A stretch of 64,000 nucleotides of DNA, taken from contig LVLI01000251.1 in the NCBI GenBank assembly GCA_001687465.1, positions 93,652 through 157,651 of the forward strand, written 5' to 3'. The position numbers were made by a program, and so were the translations under genes. Positions 54,230-63,679 of this stretch are shown piece after piece. Numbering within the stretch: the stretch's first letter is position 1; each line of letters starts with the position of its first letter. Below the pieces are notes generated by a model that saw only the letters and a list, made by a program, of their open reading frames with translations, made no database searches and was not told where the DNA came from. The stretch is from Halocafeteria seosinensis. Its lineage: Eukaryota > Sar > Bigyra > Bicosoecida.

Positions 54230-55968
54230 ATGTCGTTGAGAACAGGCATTCAAGGATGCAGACAGTGGCGCCTTGCATCCTCCTTATGTTACGATACACT
54301 GTATGGCTTGAGTAAAGCATGCCAAGGCGTGGAATGGAATAGAAGAAGGTTGCATTCCACGGCCCGGGAACAACAGCAAGCAAAGCCTAAGAGCCCCTCC
54401 TCTTCCTCTAAACGACGACAGAGCGTAAGTTTCGCAATCGTGTAGTCTTCTGATAATATTTGCAACATGAGGTTGCCATGTCGATACTGCTACTGGTGTG
54501 CTCTCCGGAAAGCAAGCCGATAGTAACAGGGCTGCCGTTTGGTATCTGCAGGCTATTTTGGACGCCGCACATATCCGCCAAACTCCCATTAGTCTACAAG
54601 ATTTGTTCTTATTCGGACAGCGAACGGAAGAAACGAGTAATGAGAAAGCGAATGAAGCTTTGGTCCAGGCAGCGCGGTGGCTCCACGGGGAGCTCCCTGT
54701 TCGTCTGGCGCATCGGGCTGTGGAACTTTACAATCTGCCACACGGTCTCTGTGAAATGCCTAGCATTAACACGGTTGCCAAATGGTACGTTGTGTAAAAC
54801 ACCCACTTACGCTGTCCCTCTCACCATGCTGGGGCAATTCCCGTCTTTTGGAATAACGTGATTTACAGGTACGAGCAGAGTTTCCATGAAATACGATCGT
54901 TTGAGAAGCCCAATACGTTTCAAGAGGAGCAACGTTTTACAAACTTGATAAGTGATATCTTTGAACGTCACGGTCCGACATTGGTATGTGATATGCCTGC
55001 CTAGTGCTCACCGACTAGGTGACATTGTTTGATCTATGTGCCGCGGCAACACCAGGTTACAATTGCACGGGGCATCCTGGAGCTCCGAAGTCACCTTGGA
55101 GTGGGGTTTAATACGCCCATGCCGCAAGATATAGAGAATGAAGTTTTCCAGTTCCTGGATACATTTTATAGTAGCAGAATTGGTATTCGTACTCTCATTG
55201 GTATGTCAATTTCAATTTATTGCTCCCTTTGCTCAGCCAGATGTTTGTCTTCCCGTCTGCAGCCCAACATGTTGCCCTGCATCACCCTAAAGATGGGTAT
55301 GTTGGTATAATTTGCAAGAACTGTCGTCCTATTGAAGTAATCAATGCTGCTGTGGATGACGCTTCGTTCATGTGCCGACGCACATTTGGAGATGCACCTG
55401 ATGTTGTTGTCTATGGCGATGAGAACTTTGGGTAAGTTTCATTTCCTTCCATCTGACGTGTACATTTTAACTGAATTTGTATTTGTCTCTTTACCATACC
55501 TACTGTTAACAATCCAGATTTCCTTACATCCCTAGCCATTTACAGCACATTATGTTTGAATTGACGAAAAATAGCATGCGCGCGGTTATCGAGAAACATG
55601 GTGATCAGCCCATGAGTCTGCCACCTGTGAAAATAATTGTAGCTGCAGGACAGGAAAATGAAGATGTTGTTATCAAAGTAAGCGACGAAGGAGGAGGCAT
55701 CCCTCGTTCCGGAATGAAGAGGATATGGTCATACTTCTATACGACTTACGAACCTCAATTTAGTGAGGGTCAAGCGGCGCCTGACTTTAGCACGGAGACT
55801 CCTTTAGCAGGATTAGGATATGGCTTACCACTAAGTAGGTTGTACGCCCGATACTTTGGAGGAGACCTGCAAATTATATCAATGGAGGGCTATGGAACTG
55901 ACGCATACGTCCATCTAAGGCGTGTAGGTGATGCTGTCGAACCAATCGTCGGATGTCAATATCTTTAG
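54230..55968 (+). CDS. PDK: pyruvate dehydrogenase kinase, mitochondrial
   Basis: Six exons: 54230-54424, 54552-54784, 54869-54983, 55056-55200, 55263-55431, 55518-55968; 435 residues. The N-terminus (MSLRTGIQGCRQWRLASSLC) is a mitochondrial presequence. The regulatory helical bundle has RQTPISLQDLFLFG, ELPVRLAHRAVELYNLPHGL and NTVAKWYEQSFHEI; the GHKL ATPase has the N-box FELTKNSMRAV (about 299-309), the G1 box SDEGGGIPRSG and the G2 segment GLGYGLPLSRLYARYFGGDL. It phosphorylates and inactivates the E1-alpha subunit of pyruvate dehydrogenase. The DGYVGIICKNC and EGYGTDAY segments favour PDK over branched-chain ketoacid dehydrogenase kinase. Confidence 0.92.
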
Positions 55969-56803
55969 AAGCTAGCTGAGTCATTTGTTTACTCATCATT
56001 TTCAATCTTAACTTGACTTCGCAACGGCGCAACTGAAGGCTCATGCCGAGTAATTGTTCTTGTTAGTGTGGGCTGCTGCGGTATACTGCAAAGTGAGAAC
56101 GCTTTGTGAGTCAAGTATTGAAATGCATTGCAGTCTTTGACGGACTGCTCGAATATTCCCAGCCACGGAAATGTGTCTATGTTTGTATGACCGTTTTGTT
56201 CGTCTCCGTCCTTTCGTTGGCATAGCATAGATGCTTTGCTTTCGGCTCGGAGCAATCTGTACCCACACACGTCCATTCTGTCGGCGGTGGCATGGATATC
56301 TGTTGAGGCTCTGATCCTTTCTTCTATCCCAAGCGCCCGGACAGCATAGAAATGTGAATCCTTCCTGTATTGAAGGGCAGGGAAGCTCTCCCTTCACTTT
56401 TTTTCCCTACTGGAGGCAGTAGAGGACCGGACAATATAACCGGTGCTATTGTTGCTATGCAACTCATAGCATCCCTCTCAATTTATCATTAGTACAAGCG
56501 TGGTCATTTGTTCTTCTTCCAACGGACTTTGTGATTGATTTGGAGACGGCACGTGTCACATCACTGACTCACATATGATGTCGGACATCATGGCCAACGT
56601 CAACCGGCCATAGAAACAGCTATTAGAAGTGATATTTTCTGTCTTACTGGTAGAAAACATTAGTTAAAAAAGCTTAGAAATGCATTAGTCTAAATAAATA
56701 CCCCTCTGCTCTGTCTGAATCATGTGCATGACATTGTCTTGCTGAGTGGGTATCGCAGACTATCTGCACTTTTTTTATTTCTTCTCTAAGAGGGTCGTAT
56801 ACC
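55969..56803. other. intergenic (55969-56803)
   Basis: Frames at 55989-56397 on the minus strand show no motif. This includes the 5' flank of the HtrL-like gene. Nothing else is seen. Confidence 0.4.
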
Positions 56804-57973
56804 ATGCATGCCAAACGTGGTACCACCGGTATCCTTCTTGCTGGGTTGGTGTTGGCAGCATTGCTTCTCCATTTTCAGAACATTGTTGCTCTGATTGGAA
56901 CAGCTACAACCAGCGAGAAACAAAGGAAAACATCGTCGTTCACTTCCACAGCTGCTGCAAGTGACTCTGTGGCTGGGGTCTCAGATATACGCACTGCTGA
57001 CAATGCGAGTGCCCCCGTGCAAGAAGAGAGTGTCTCTTCCATACGGCGTCCGCGGGGTAAAGAATACACTGAGCGGCGAGAGCCGCAAGTAAAGGCGTAT
57101 CACCATGGTACAAGGACGAGCAGGAATGTTTCGGATACTTCGGAGGTCAGGGCAACAAGGACACTCCAGCGTAATAAAACCACAGCGAATAGTTCAGAAG
57201 TTACGATATCGGAAGCTTTACAACAAAAAATACTTACGGTTGTGTCTGGATATTTTGAGATGCCTGGGATGCCACACCATCCTGCCAGCTACTTTAAGCG
57301 CATCATTCCTGGGACGTTGAGATTCTTGAAGTCAAAGGAGGCGAATGTCGTATTCTATCACAATTTAAACCTGAGTTCTCACCCTTTGGGAGCAGTGTTT
57401 CGCAACAGCGGTGCGGAGCTTCGCAAAGTAGAATTAGAAGATTTACCGGGAGCCAGGGTATCCTCTCGCCTCAGGGACTTATGTGTACGAGGAGAGACTA
57501 TAGAGAATACATACAGAGGAAACAAGTGCTATTATCTCCAGAAAAGATTGAGGCAGTTCGATTCGTACTATCATGTGCTTAGCGTATGGTTTTCCAAATT
57601 ACCGTTCGTTGACAAAGTGGTGCACGAAAACCCTTTCAAAACCGAATACTTTGCATGGTTTGACTGCGGAATCATGAATCGGCTGGGTTCCGAAATGACC
57701 CGATATAGGTTGAGTCCAGGCAAGATTCGCACACCTCATAGCAGCAGGCTCTATGGCCCGAAGAAGCGACAAGTGCCACATAGGATGGGATTAGTTGTAG
57801 GTCCAGCAAGAAGACTTACCGCTCTAACCAGACTACATAAGGGAAAGGTGAAAAAAATTCTCGCAAGAAACGATTCCATGTGCTACGATGAAGAGATTAT
57901 TCTGGCGGAAGTATTGCGAAGCAACGAGAGCAGAAAAGAAGCAAAGAGCCTTCTCAGCATTTTCAGAAAGTGA
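56804..57973 (+). CDS. type II membrane HtrL/YibB-like glycosyltransferase
   Basis: Intronless, 389 residues. Signal anchor at about 9-32 (GILLAGLVLAALLLHFQNIV), then a Ser/Thr/Arg-rich stem to about 135. The catalytic region follows the HtrL/YibB pattern: LTVVSGYFEMPGM near its start, NVVFYHNLNLSSH, YYHVLSVWFSKLPFVDKVVH then ENPFKTEYFAWFDCGI (about 265-290), where family members have K...v..a...NPF.t..f.WiD.Gi, and a late MCYDEEIILAEVL. In bacteria the family sits in lipopolysaccharide loci. Here it is probably a Golgi-lumen transferase; its specificity is unknown. The second possible acidic ligand reads D-C-G rather than D-A-G. Confidence 0.65.
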   Translation: MHAKRGTTGILLAGLVLAALLLHFQNIVALIGTATTSEKQRKTSSFTSTAAASDSVAGVSDIRTADNASAPVQEESVSSIRRPRGKEYTERREPQVKAYHHGTRTSRNVSDTSEVRATRTLQRNKTTANSSEVTISEALQQKILTVVSGYFEMPGMPHHPASYFKRIIPGTLRFLKSKEANVVFYHNLNLSSHPLGAVFRNSGAELRKVELEDLPGARVSSRLRDLCVRGETIENTYRGNKCYYLQKRLRQFDSYYHVLSVWFSKLPFVDKVVHENPFKTEYFAWFDCGIMNRLGSEMTRYRLSPGKIRTPHSSRLYGPKKRQVPHRMGLVVGPARRLTALTRLHKGKVKKILARNDSMCYDEEIILAEVLRSNESRKEAKSLLSIFRK

Positions 57974-60900
57974 GTTAAACGTTTTGTAATTTCAGCTAAG
58001 GCGCGTGAATTTTCAGCTGAATCCGCGACTAGGCTGGAAGAATCCTCCCATGCATTAAACAGTCAGGATAAATCGGACACAGAGTCATGGACACACATGT
58101 AACGCATGTCCGTTGGCAAGCAAAACACTCAAATGAATGTTCTGATTGACAGAAACTGCAAGCATACATAGGGTATACGCACCGACTGGTATTCTTTATG
58201 TCACACTGGGAACAGAGGTGTACCATTCCTGCTTGCAGCACTGCATTAGGTTATACGGAATACCCAACGACGGTTGCAAATGGAGTTCCTGCTGCCTGCT
58301 GCTGGCTAGTGGTAAAGATAATGCATTGTAGCGTATATTGTAAAGGTACTTCTGGTCCCAGATGCCAGCGGTTCTTCGTATTGCCAACTGTAAGGGATGG
58401 ACTAAGGCGCGACGTGAAGAGAGACATACTCCTTTCTTTTCTTGCAGTCGATATGCTATGCATACTGGTAGTACCGGTGCGGGTACAATGTATGTATACC
58501 AAACGTCATCCTGTCTCTACACTTCTGTATCATGATTACTTGGCATCATACCTATGCACGTACCGAAATAGCCACTATATTCGGTACATGCAGTTTTCTG
58601 AAGGATGGATCTGCGTCTGTTCTTGATCTTGTGCTTTATTGTTGCGAAGATGAGCTGAATTGAATTGCCGGATTCGGCTATTGCACGAACTTTTCAGCTC
58701 CGTTTAAGCGCTACACTTCTGACAGATATCATGATGGTGTCTCCATCATGTATCGATAATCACGAAACTGAAGGAGTTCGGAAATTGCGCCACATCTAGC
58801 TCGTGATAAAACATTCAATGCGGTTCTCTCTAAATAGAATCGACCAATGCGGGATACCTCCGATTTCTCTTGCCGTTACTGGAAGTTCTTGTAGCGTTGA
58901 AGCACTCGGTAAGCATCCGCGTCTTTAGCCTGCCGTAATTCCAATGCTGGCCTGTATTGGTTGGAGGAGAACGAAAAGATCCTCTGCCCGGGGTCCGTTT
59001 CTCTTTTGATGTGTCAGAAAGTTAAAAGAGATCGGCGCGTCCGTCGACTAAACAGACCTCGTGATCAACTTATCCCGGTGATGTCGCAACATCGCGAAGG
59101 TGTTGTCCGAGGAGTATCATGCATAGCCCAGCATTGCTTCATGGGTCTAGGAATTGGAGCATCTCCACTCTTCAGGCTCTTGGACCCATGTCTACAGGTT
59201 TTAGCTACTGCTAAAGCATTCCTTGACTGTCTTTTGGGCTAGGGTATGGTGGTCACCAGGTGGTGTGCTATCTCTGTAAAGAGGTACCTTCCCACATGTC
59301 CCTCCGTGCTTTGTGTAGCCTTTGTTATACCGGCAGCATGAAGACCCTTCCCACAGTTACTCAGATTCGTGCCCCAGATGTACTCCATCCTTTGCACAGC
59401 GTTGCGAGCTCCTTTGGGGGAAAATAGAGAAATTGGTCAACGAAACCATAGGTCTCTCTCGACCCTTGCAATATTTGCTGGAGGAATATTCAAGAGACTT
59501 TAAACACTGGATGAGTTCTTGATCTGCTTAACGAGTGTACGTATCGACCGCGGGCTTTTTGTTTATCCAACTACATTTGGATGACCGTAACTGCAGAGCT
59601 TCGACATTTTGAAAGAGCTTAAGTATCTGCTCTGCATCGCACAGCGAGCTCTGTGCATTCCCCAGGCCCAGGTGTCCATAATAACGACCTTTCGCCTTCT
59701 CGGACCATGTTTTTTTTTCATATGTCGGTCGGTATTGACAATGAGAAAATCTAGAAGAGTAAGACGGAACAGTTAATCCAAGAATACAATTGGCGCAGCG
59801 TTGCAGTACTGAAAGTGAACGAACCGTGTTAACGCTCCAACCACAACTCTGTAGCCACACACACACACACACATGCGACAGATAGCCCGCCGGTCAGAAA
59901 TTTGCCCGCATCCTCTTAACGAGGAGCGCTATGCGCCCGTGTTGAGCAGCGACGGGCCCGCTGTTCCTCCAGAATGCTTGAGCATCGTAAAATCTATCTA
60001 CGGTTCCCACGCAACCACATCTAATGACAAAATGATTCCAAACGTGGGAAATGTCAGGTTGTATCCAAGTACATGCCGATCCAATATGCTCACAACGACT
60101 TCGAACCATGCTTGTCTTTTGGTCCATTTTGAGATTCTGGGTCTACAAGAAAGCTTCAACACAAAGTGACCACAATGCGAGATATTAGGGCCCAAACATA
60201 CCAAGCATGCCGACTCAATACTTTCTCAACTTTCACCTTGAAAGGGACATTTGCGATTAATCTAGATTCTTAGTTCTTGCCTCTGTGTTCGTCTTCCTTT
60301 CCATGAGCTAAACGGGGTAGACAACCGCTCGTTGAGACTGGGCAATCGATTCTCCAAGTATCTTCATAACCTTTCACATGGATTCGAGAAGTGATGAGGT
60401 GGTTGACCAATGAATCTCTCTGGTAGGTCTTGGAAGGCCTGGAAATTATGACCAGTTGCTTCTTAGTACCTAAGTTGCCCCCTTCCTATACCCAATACAG
60501 AGTCCAGTCGAGGTAAGCCCTAATACCACTGCGCTACAGCACGCTCGTATACAGTGGCGCGTTCACGTTAATGCCAAACGTGTCTTGATGTTTGTGATGA
60601 AGTAACGAAGTCAGCGTTCTTGCCGGTCAGATTTATATACCAATATACCGTCTGTTTCACGAAGTTCGTGTCTCTCTTGGCAAGTTGAACTTTTGCGGCA
60701 CCATGTTTCACAAAGAACGTGTAATTCCGTTGAAAATGGTTCTTGTTACAGGTATTGGTGTACAAATAAGCGTATTGGCCCGAATTCTCATTTGATGCCG
60801 TCAAAGTAACCTTGCTATGAGGTACAGAGTGTATTGTACTGTATGTAACTCTGCGGCTTGATAACCGGCGGCCAGAGGCCCACGAGGATTCTTCGGACTT

Positions 60901-61600
60901 TCATTCTATTGAGCTGCAGATCCTCCTTGATGACGGCGTTGAAATCTCTGATAAAAGATAGGGAACTCTACATCTAGGTCCTTTCGCAACTCATCGTCTC
61001 TAGCACTTCTGCAGCTTGGAACGACCGTAGGTTGAATGAAGGCTCTAGTCACTTCACGTACTTACTCCTGAGTTCTCGTTTGGTGCGCTTTCCGAGGCAG
61101 ATGCCTATGGATATCCATAGCCTCAGTATAAAAGGGAAGTTCTGCATATCTTCCGGGTTTTTTGGATGGATACAATGCGCTGCCTGGGGTGCGCTAGCAC
61201 TCTGGCAGTTCGTGACGTCCGATAGCAGGCACTTTGTTTGTTAACTTTCGCAGAACTGAGTCTAATTAAGGCAGTTGTCCTAATGTGTACGCGGTTCTGG
61301 GTTATGCTCGCTCTATAGATATATATATGACGTGGCCGCCACAGCGGCGCCACTGCAGCCACCATGTGAAGTTCAGATTTGCGAACTTCACAAGAGGGCA
61401 AGTCACACGTGCGGAAAGCACAGGGGAAGCAAAGGGGACACAAAAATGACCCCTGGTGGTTTGAGGAGGCCACAATTTGCCAACATATCCGCCAATATCT
61501 CGAAGATGAGACAACGTAATTAACTGAGCTTCAGGAAATCCGCTATTTCGACTACGCTCTATTTGATGGTATGAACAGAAATCGTCTATCTTCGTTGTGT
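57974..61600. other. gene-poor region with repeat traces
   Basis: No gene can be supported over about 3.6 kb. Items seen: a (CA)n tract at about 59856-59873 followed by the 48-bp repeat shared with 20.17 kb; a 20-mer at 59946-59965 that is the exact reverse complement of 17976-17995; a minus-strand frame at 60568-60900 with repeated T-x-F-V-K words but no ATG; and a GC-rich hairpin-prone stretch around 61336-61350. It may be a graveyard of decayed elements next to the AT-rich viral-like block. Confidence 0.35.
59875..59965. repeat. dispersed-repeat fragments shared with 20.2 kb and 18.0 kb
   Basis: 59875-59920 matches about 20171-20218 (41 of 48 bases), both preceded by (CA)n. 59946-59965 matches 17976-17995 in inverted orientation exactly. 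The two fragments lie side by side here but apart at the other sites, which suggests pieces of one longer element. Confidence 0.45.
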
Positions 61601-61624
61601 GAATGTTTCATATTGTTCGTGTAA

Positions 61625-61807
61625 TTAGAATAACACGAACTTCGTGGAACAGACTGTAAATCCGAGAAAACCACCTGTGACATCACCAACACCCTTTAAA
61701 AACTTATCGGATTGTCCTTGGGCATCCATTTCATCGTGCAACTGACCTAATAGTTTCTTGGCTTGTGCTTTACTAACTTTCTTTCCTCTGTTTGTTTTGC
61801 CTGCCAT
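61625..61807 (-). CDS. small basic protein, possibly truncated by the junction
   Basis: 60 residues from ATG at 61807, only 9 bp after the stop of the preceding gene. The sequence (MAGKTNRGKKVSKAQAKKLL then GQLHDEMDAQGQSDKFLKG, VGDVTGGFLGF) is Lys-rich then Gly-rich; the last ten residues (TVCSTKFVLF) are encoded by palindromic DNA that resembles nearby non-viral sequence at 60.65 kb. I infer that the original gene was longer and that its 3' end was lost at the junction. No family is recognised. Confidence 0.4.
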   Translation of the reverse strand: MAGKTNRGKKVSKAQAKKLLGQLHDEMDAQGQSDKFLKGVGDVTGGFLGFTVCSTKFVLF

Positions 61808-61816
61808 TCTTTTATT

Positions 61817-62752
61817 CTATAGTTCTTTTTTAGAAAAAAATGCTTTGATGCTACTTTTTAAGAAAAAGAGCACACTGGAGTTTAGAATATGACTTACCAA
61901 TTCTTGATAGTTCTTTAATTCTTTGAGATTTGGATTCGCAATAATTTGATTTAATTCAGTAACTAATTGACCTATTTTATTTGACCAGAAACCGTACGAT
62001 GTCCAGAGCCATTTCTTAAATCCTTCCAAATTTGTCAAGAACTTCTTATTTGTTTTCTTAATCTTATGGTTCTCTAATAAATAGATTAATGTATTCAAAC
62101 CCTCATTTATTTGGTGGAATGCGCCTAACGGCGGATAGTTAATTATCTCTAATAATCGGGTTTTCTGCTCTTCAGAGCCGTTCTTTGTAGAAAGTAAGGA
62201 ATACAGACGCTTAATAGCCTTGTAATATTTGCCTTCAGATAATTTCTCCTCGTATTCCTTCTGGAGTTCCTGTTCAATATTCTTCTTCTTTGTTTTGTCT
62301 CTAACGACAACGTTACTGAACTCATGATAAGAACCTGTCGTTGGTAACCAACCGACTAAATCAATTTTGAAATCGGCTTCGATTTGGTTAATGGCATCAC
62401 TTAAATAAACCAAGTTTTTGACGCCACTTTTTTTAAAAGGGCTGAGCACCTGATAACCTTGACGAATAGTTGTTCTATTCCACCTCAGTTTTTCACCTTT
62501 GTGTGTCCCAGCTTTTACATCACCTAGATAGACGTTTTTCATACGATGAATGGTTTCTACTTTCTTTTTCAACATATCAGCTAACATCTGTCCCATATTC
62601 TTGTTTTTGGGCACATTTTCCATTACATCAAAATCAGATGTATATCGGAAGTTCGGGTCAGCTTGCGAACCTAACAATGTCCAATCGTCCGTAAATGTCA
62701 ATACATCAATGATTTTCTGCTCCTCTCTGGTAAAAAATCTAGACCGTTTCAT
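61817..62752 (-). CDS. nucleotidyltransferase-like viral protein
   Basis: 311 residues, ATG at 62752, intronless. Near the N-terminus WTLLGSQADPNFRYTSDFDV (about 25-44) matches the hGS...(S)DxD signature of the DNA polymerase beta-like nucleotidyltransferase fold, with a possible third acidic residue in YLGDVKAG (about 98-105). A charged helical C-terminal half follows (QELQKEYEEKLSEGKYYKAI). Proteins with such an N-terminus occur in large DNA viruses, but the function of this one is unknown. The C-terminal FFSKKEL is encoded by an A/T palindrome overlapping the stop. Confidence 0.5.
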   Translation of the reverse strand: MKRSRFFTREEQKIIDVLTFTDDWTLLGSQADPNFRYTSDFDVMENVPKNKNMGQMLADMLKKKVETIHRMKNVYLGDVKAGTHKGEKLRWNRTTIRQGYQVLSPFKKSGVKNLVYLSDAINQIEADFKIDLVGWLPTTGSYHEFSNVVVRDKTKKKNIEQELQKEYEEKLSEGKYYKAIKRLYSLLSTKNGSEEQKTRLLEIINYPPLGAFHQINEGLNTLIYLLENHKIKKTNKKFLTNLEGFKKWLWTSYGFWSNKIGQLVTELNQIIANPNLKELKNYQELVSHILNSSVLFFLKSSIKAFFSKKEL

Positions 62753-62905
62753 ATAGCTCTTTTTTAGAAAAAAGTTCTTTTTTAGAAAAAAAGTAACGTC
62801 AAAAAACTCTTTCCGCGTTAGCGTCTTCGAAAGAATGTGCTTTTAAAAAAAGCACGGCAAAACGTTTGAAGTTATACCCAAACTAGGGGAGTTTTCTTTT
62901 TGATG
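62753..62905 (-). promoter_or_regulatory. viral-type intergenic module with palindromes
   Basis: Contains two copies of the palindrome TTCTTTTTTAGAAAAAA (about 62757-62772, 62775-62791) and a block at 62785-62841 (AAAGTAACGTCAAAAAA...TTTCCGCGTTAGCGTCTTC) repeated at 63577-63632. On the coding (minus) strand a CTAAAAAAGAGCTATA element stands immediately before the ATG at 62752. Probably combined 3'-end and promoter signal. Confidence 0.5.
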
Positions 62906-63556
62906 CTACTTTTTCTTCTTAAGAAAAAGAGCTACGTAATCATAAAATGCTTTACATAACGCAGGTGGAATTGAATGTCTTTTATTTAATGTAGTCCTAT
63001 CTACTTGACCATTTCCTGTTCTGTGTTGTCCTATTGAAGTAAGATGTTTTTTCCCTGTTTCATCAGTGGCTGGACAATCATACTTACACATTTTCAGTTC
63101 CAAACCTTCAACAGTCCCCCAAAATCTCGTTCTTTTACGGTATTTATAGCCATATTTACAATAATCTGCTCTCGTGAAAGGGATATTTTTCATAAAATCT
63201 TGATTTTTCAGCAATCCAGAATCGGGGTTTTCCATAAACCAAAATTTGGGTTGAAGGTAAATAATAATTTCCAAAGTTCTTTGAACAATTTTGTTAGCTA
63301 ATTCTAAATCCCTAGGGCGATGACCCTGTGCCATTGAAACATTTCTCATCATGGAATATTCGGTACACGGTGGACTTGCCCATACTACATCAAACTCTTT
63401 TGGTTGCCATAAGGATTTGTAATCAAGTTCAAGAATATCTTCACAAATAGTCGGCTCAGATTTTGAATCACTATCCACGGAAACCACCATCGAACCATTT
63501 GGTTCAAATACTTTTCCAATACTTTTTGTTCCACTGAATAGTTCTAATAGTTTCAT
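62906..63556 (-). CDS. C5-cytosine DNA methyltransferase, compact viral type
   Basis: 216 residues, ATG at 63556. The motifs of the family are in order: motif I LELFSGTKSIGKVF (residues 3-16, SAM binding), motif IV VWASPPCTEYS (about 58-68, catalytic Cys in PPC), motif VI FWFMENP (about 105-111, ENP instead of ENV), motif VIII-like YKYRKRTRFWGT. No target-recognition domain of usual size is present, so it is far shorter than cellular Dcm enzymes (about 330-470), as found in viruses and phages. It should methylate cytosine in viral or host DNA. The last residues FLKKKK are encoded by the palindrome at the gene end. Confidence 0.85.
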   Translation of the reverse strand: MKLLELFSGTKSIGKVFEPNGSMVVSVDSDSKSEPTICEDILELDYKSLWQPKEFDVVWASPPCTEYSMMRNVSMAQGHRPRDLELANKIVQRTLEIIIYLQPKFWFMENPDSGLLKNQDFMKNIPFTRADYCKYGYKYRKRTRFWGTVEGLELKMCKYDCPATDETGKKHLTSIGQHRTGNGQVDRTTLNKRHSIPPALCKAFYDYVALFLKKKK

Positions 63557-63679
63557 TCTTATATAGCTCTTTCTTAGAAAAAAAGTAGCATCAAAAAAGT
63601 TTCCGCGTTAGCGTCTTCAAAAGAATGTGCTTTGGGTATAGCTTCAAACGTTTTTGACGCCACTTTTTTTTAAAAAGGG
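63557..63679 (-). promoter_or_regulatory. viral-type intergenic module with palindrome and repeated block
   Basis: Palindrome CTCTTTCTTAGAAAAAAAG at about 63567-63585 and second copy of the repeated block (63577-63632). On the minus strand, TTCTAAGAAAGAGCTATATA precedes the methyltransferase ATG at 63556 by a few bases, sharing the AAGAGCTATA core with the element before the ATG at 62752. Confidence 0.5.

Noticed and set aside
60481-60560. tRNA-like A-box (reverse strand TAGCGCAGTGG)
   Set aside because: No matching B-box at proper spacing and no cloverleaf can be folded, so not a tRNA gene and too weak for a SINE head.
60568-60903. Minus-strand protein with repeated T-x-F-V-K words
   Set aside because: Open for about 110 codons but without an ATG, splice sites or a family; kept only as a repeat observation.
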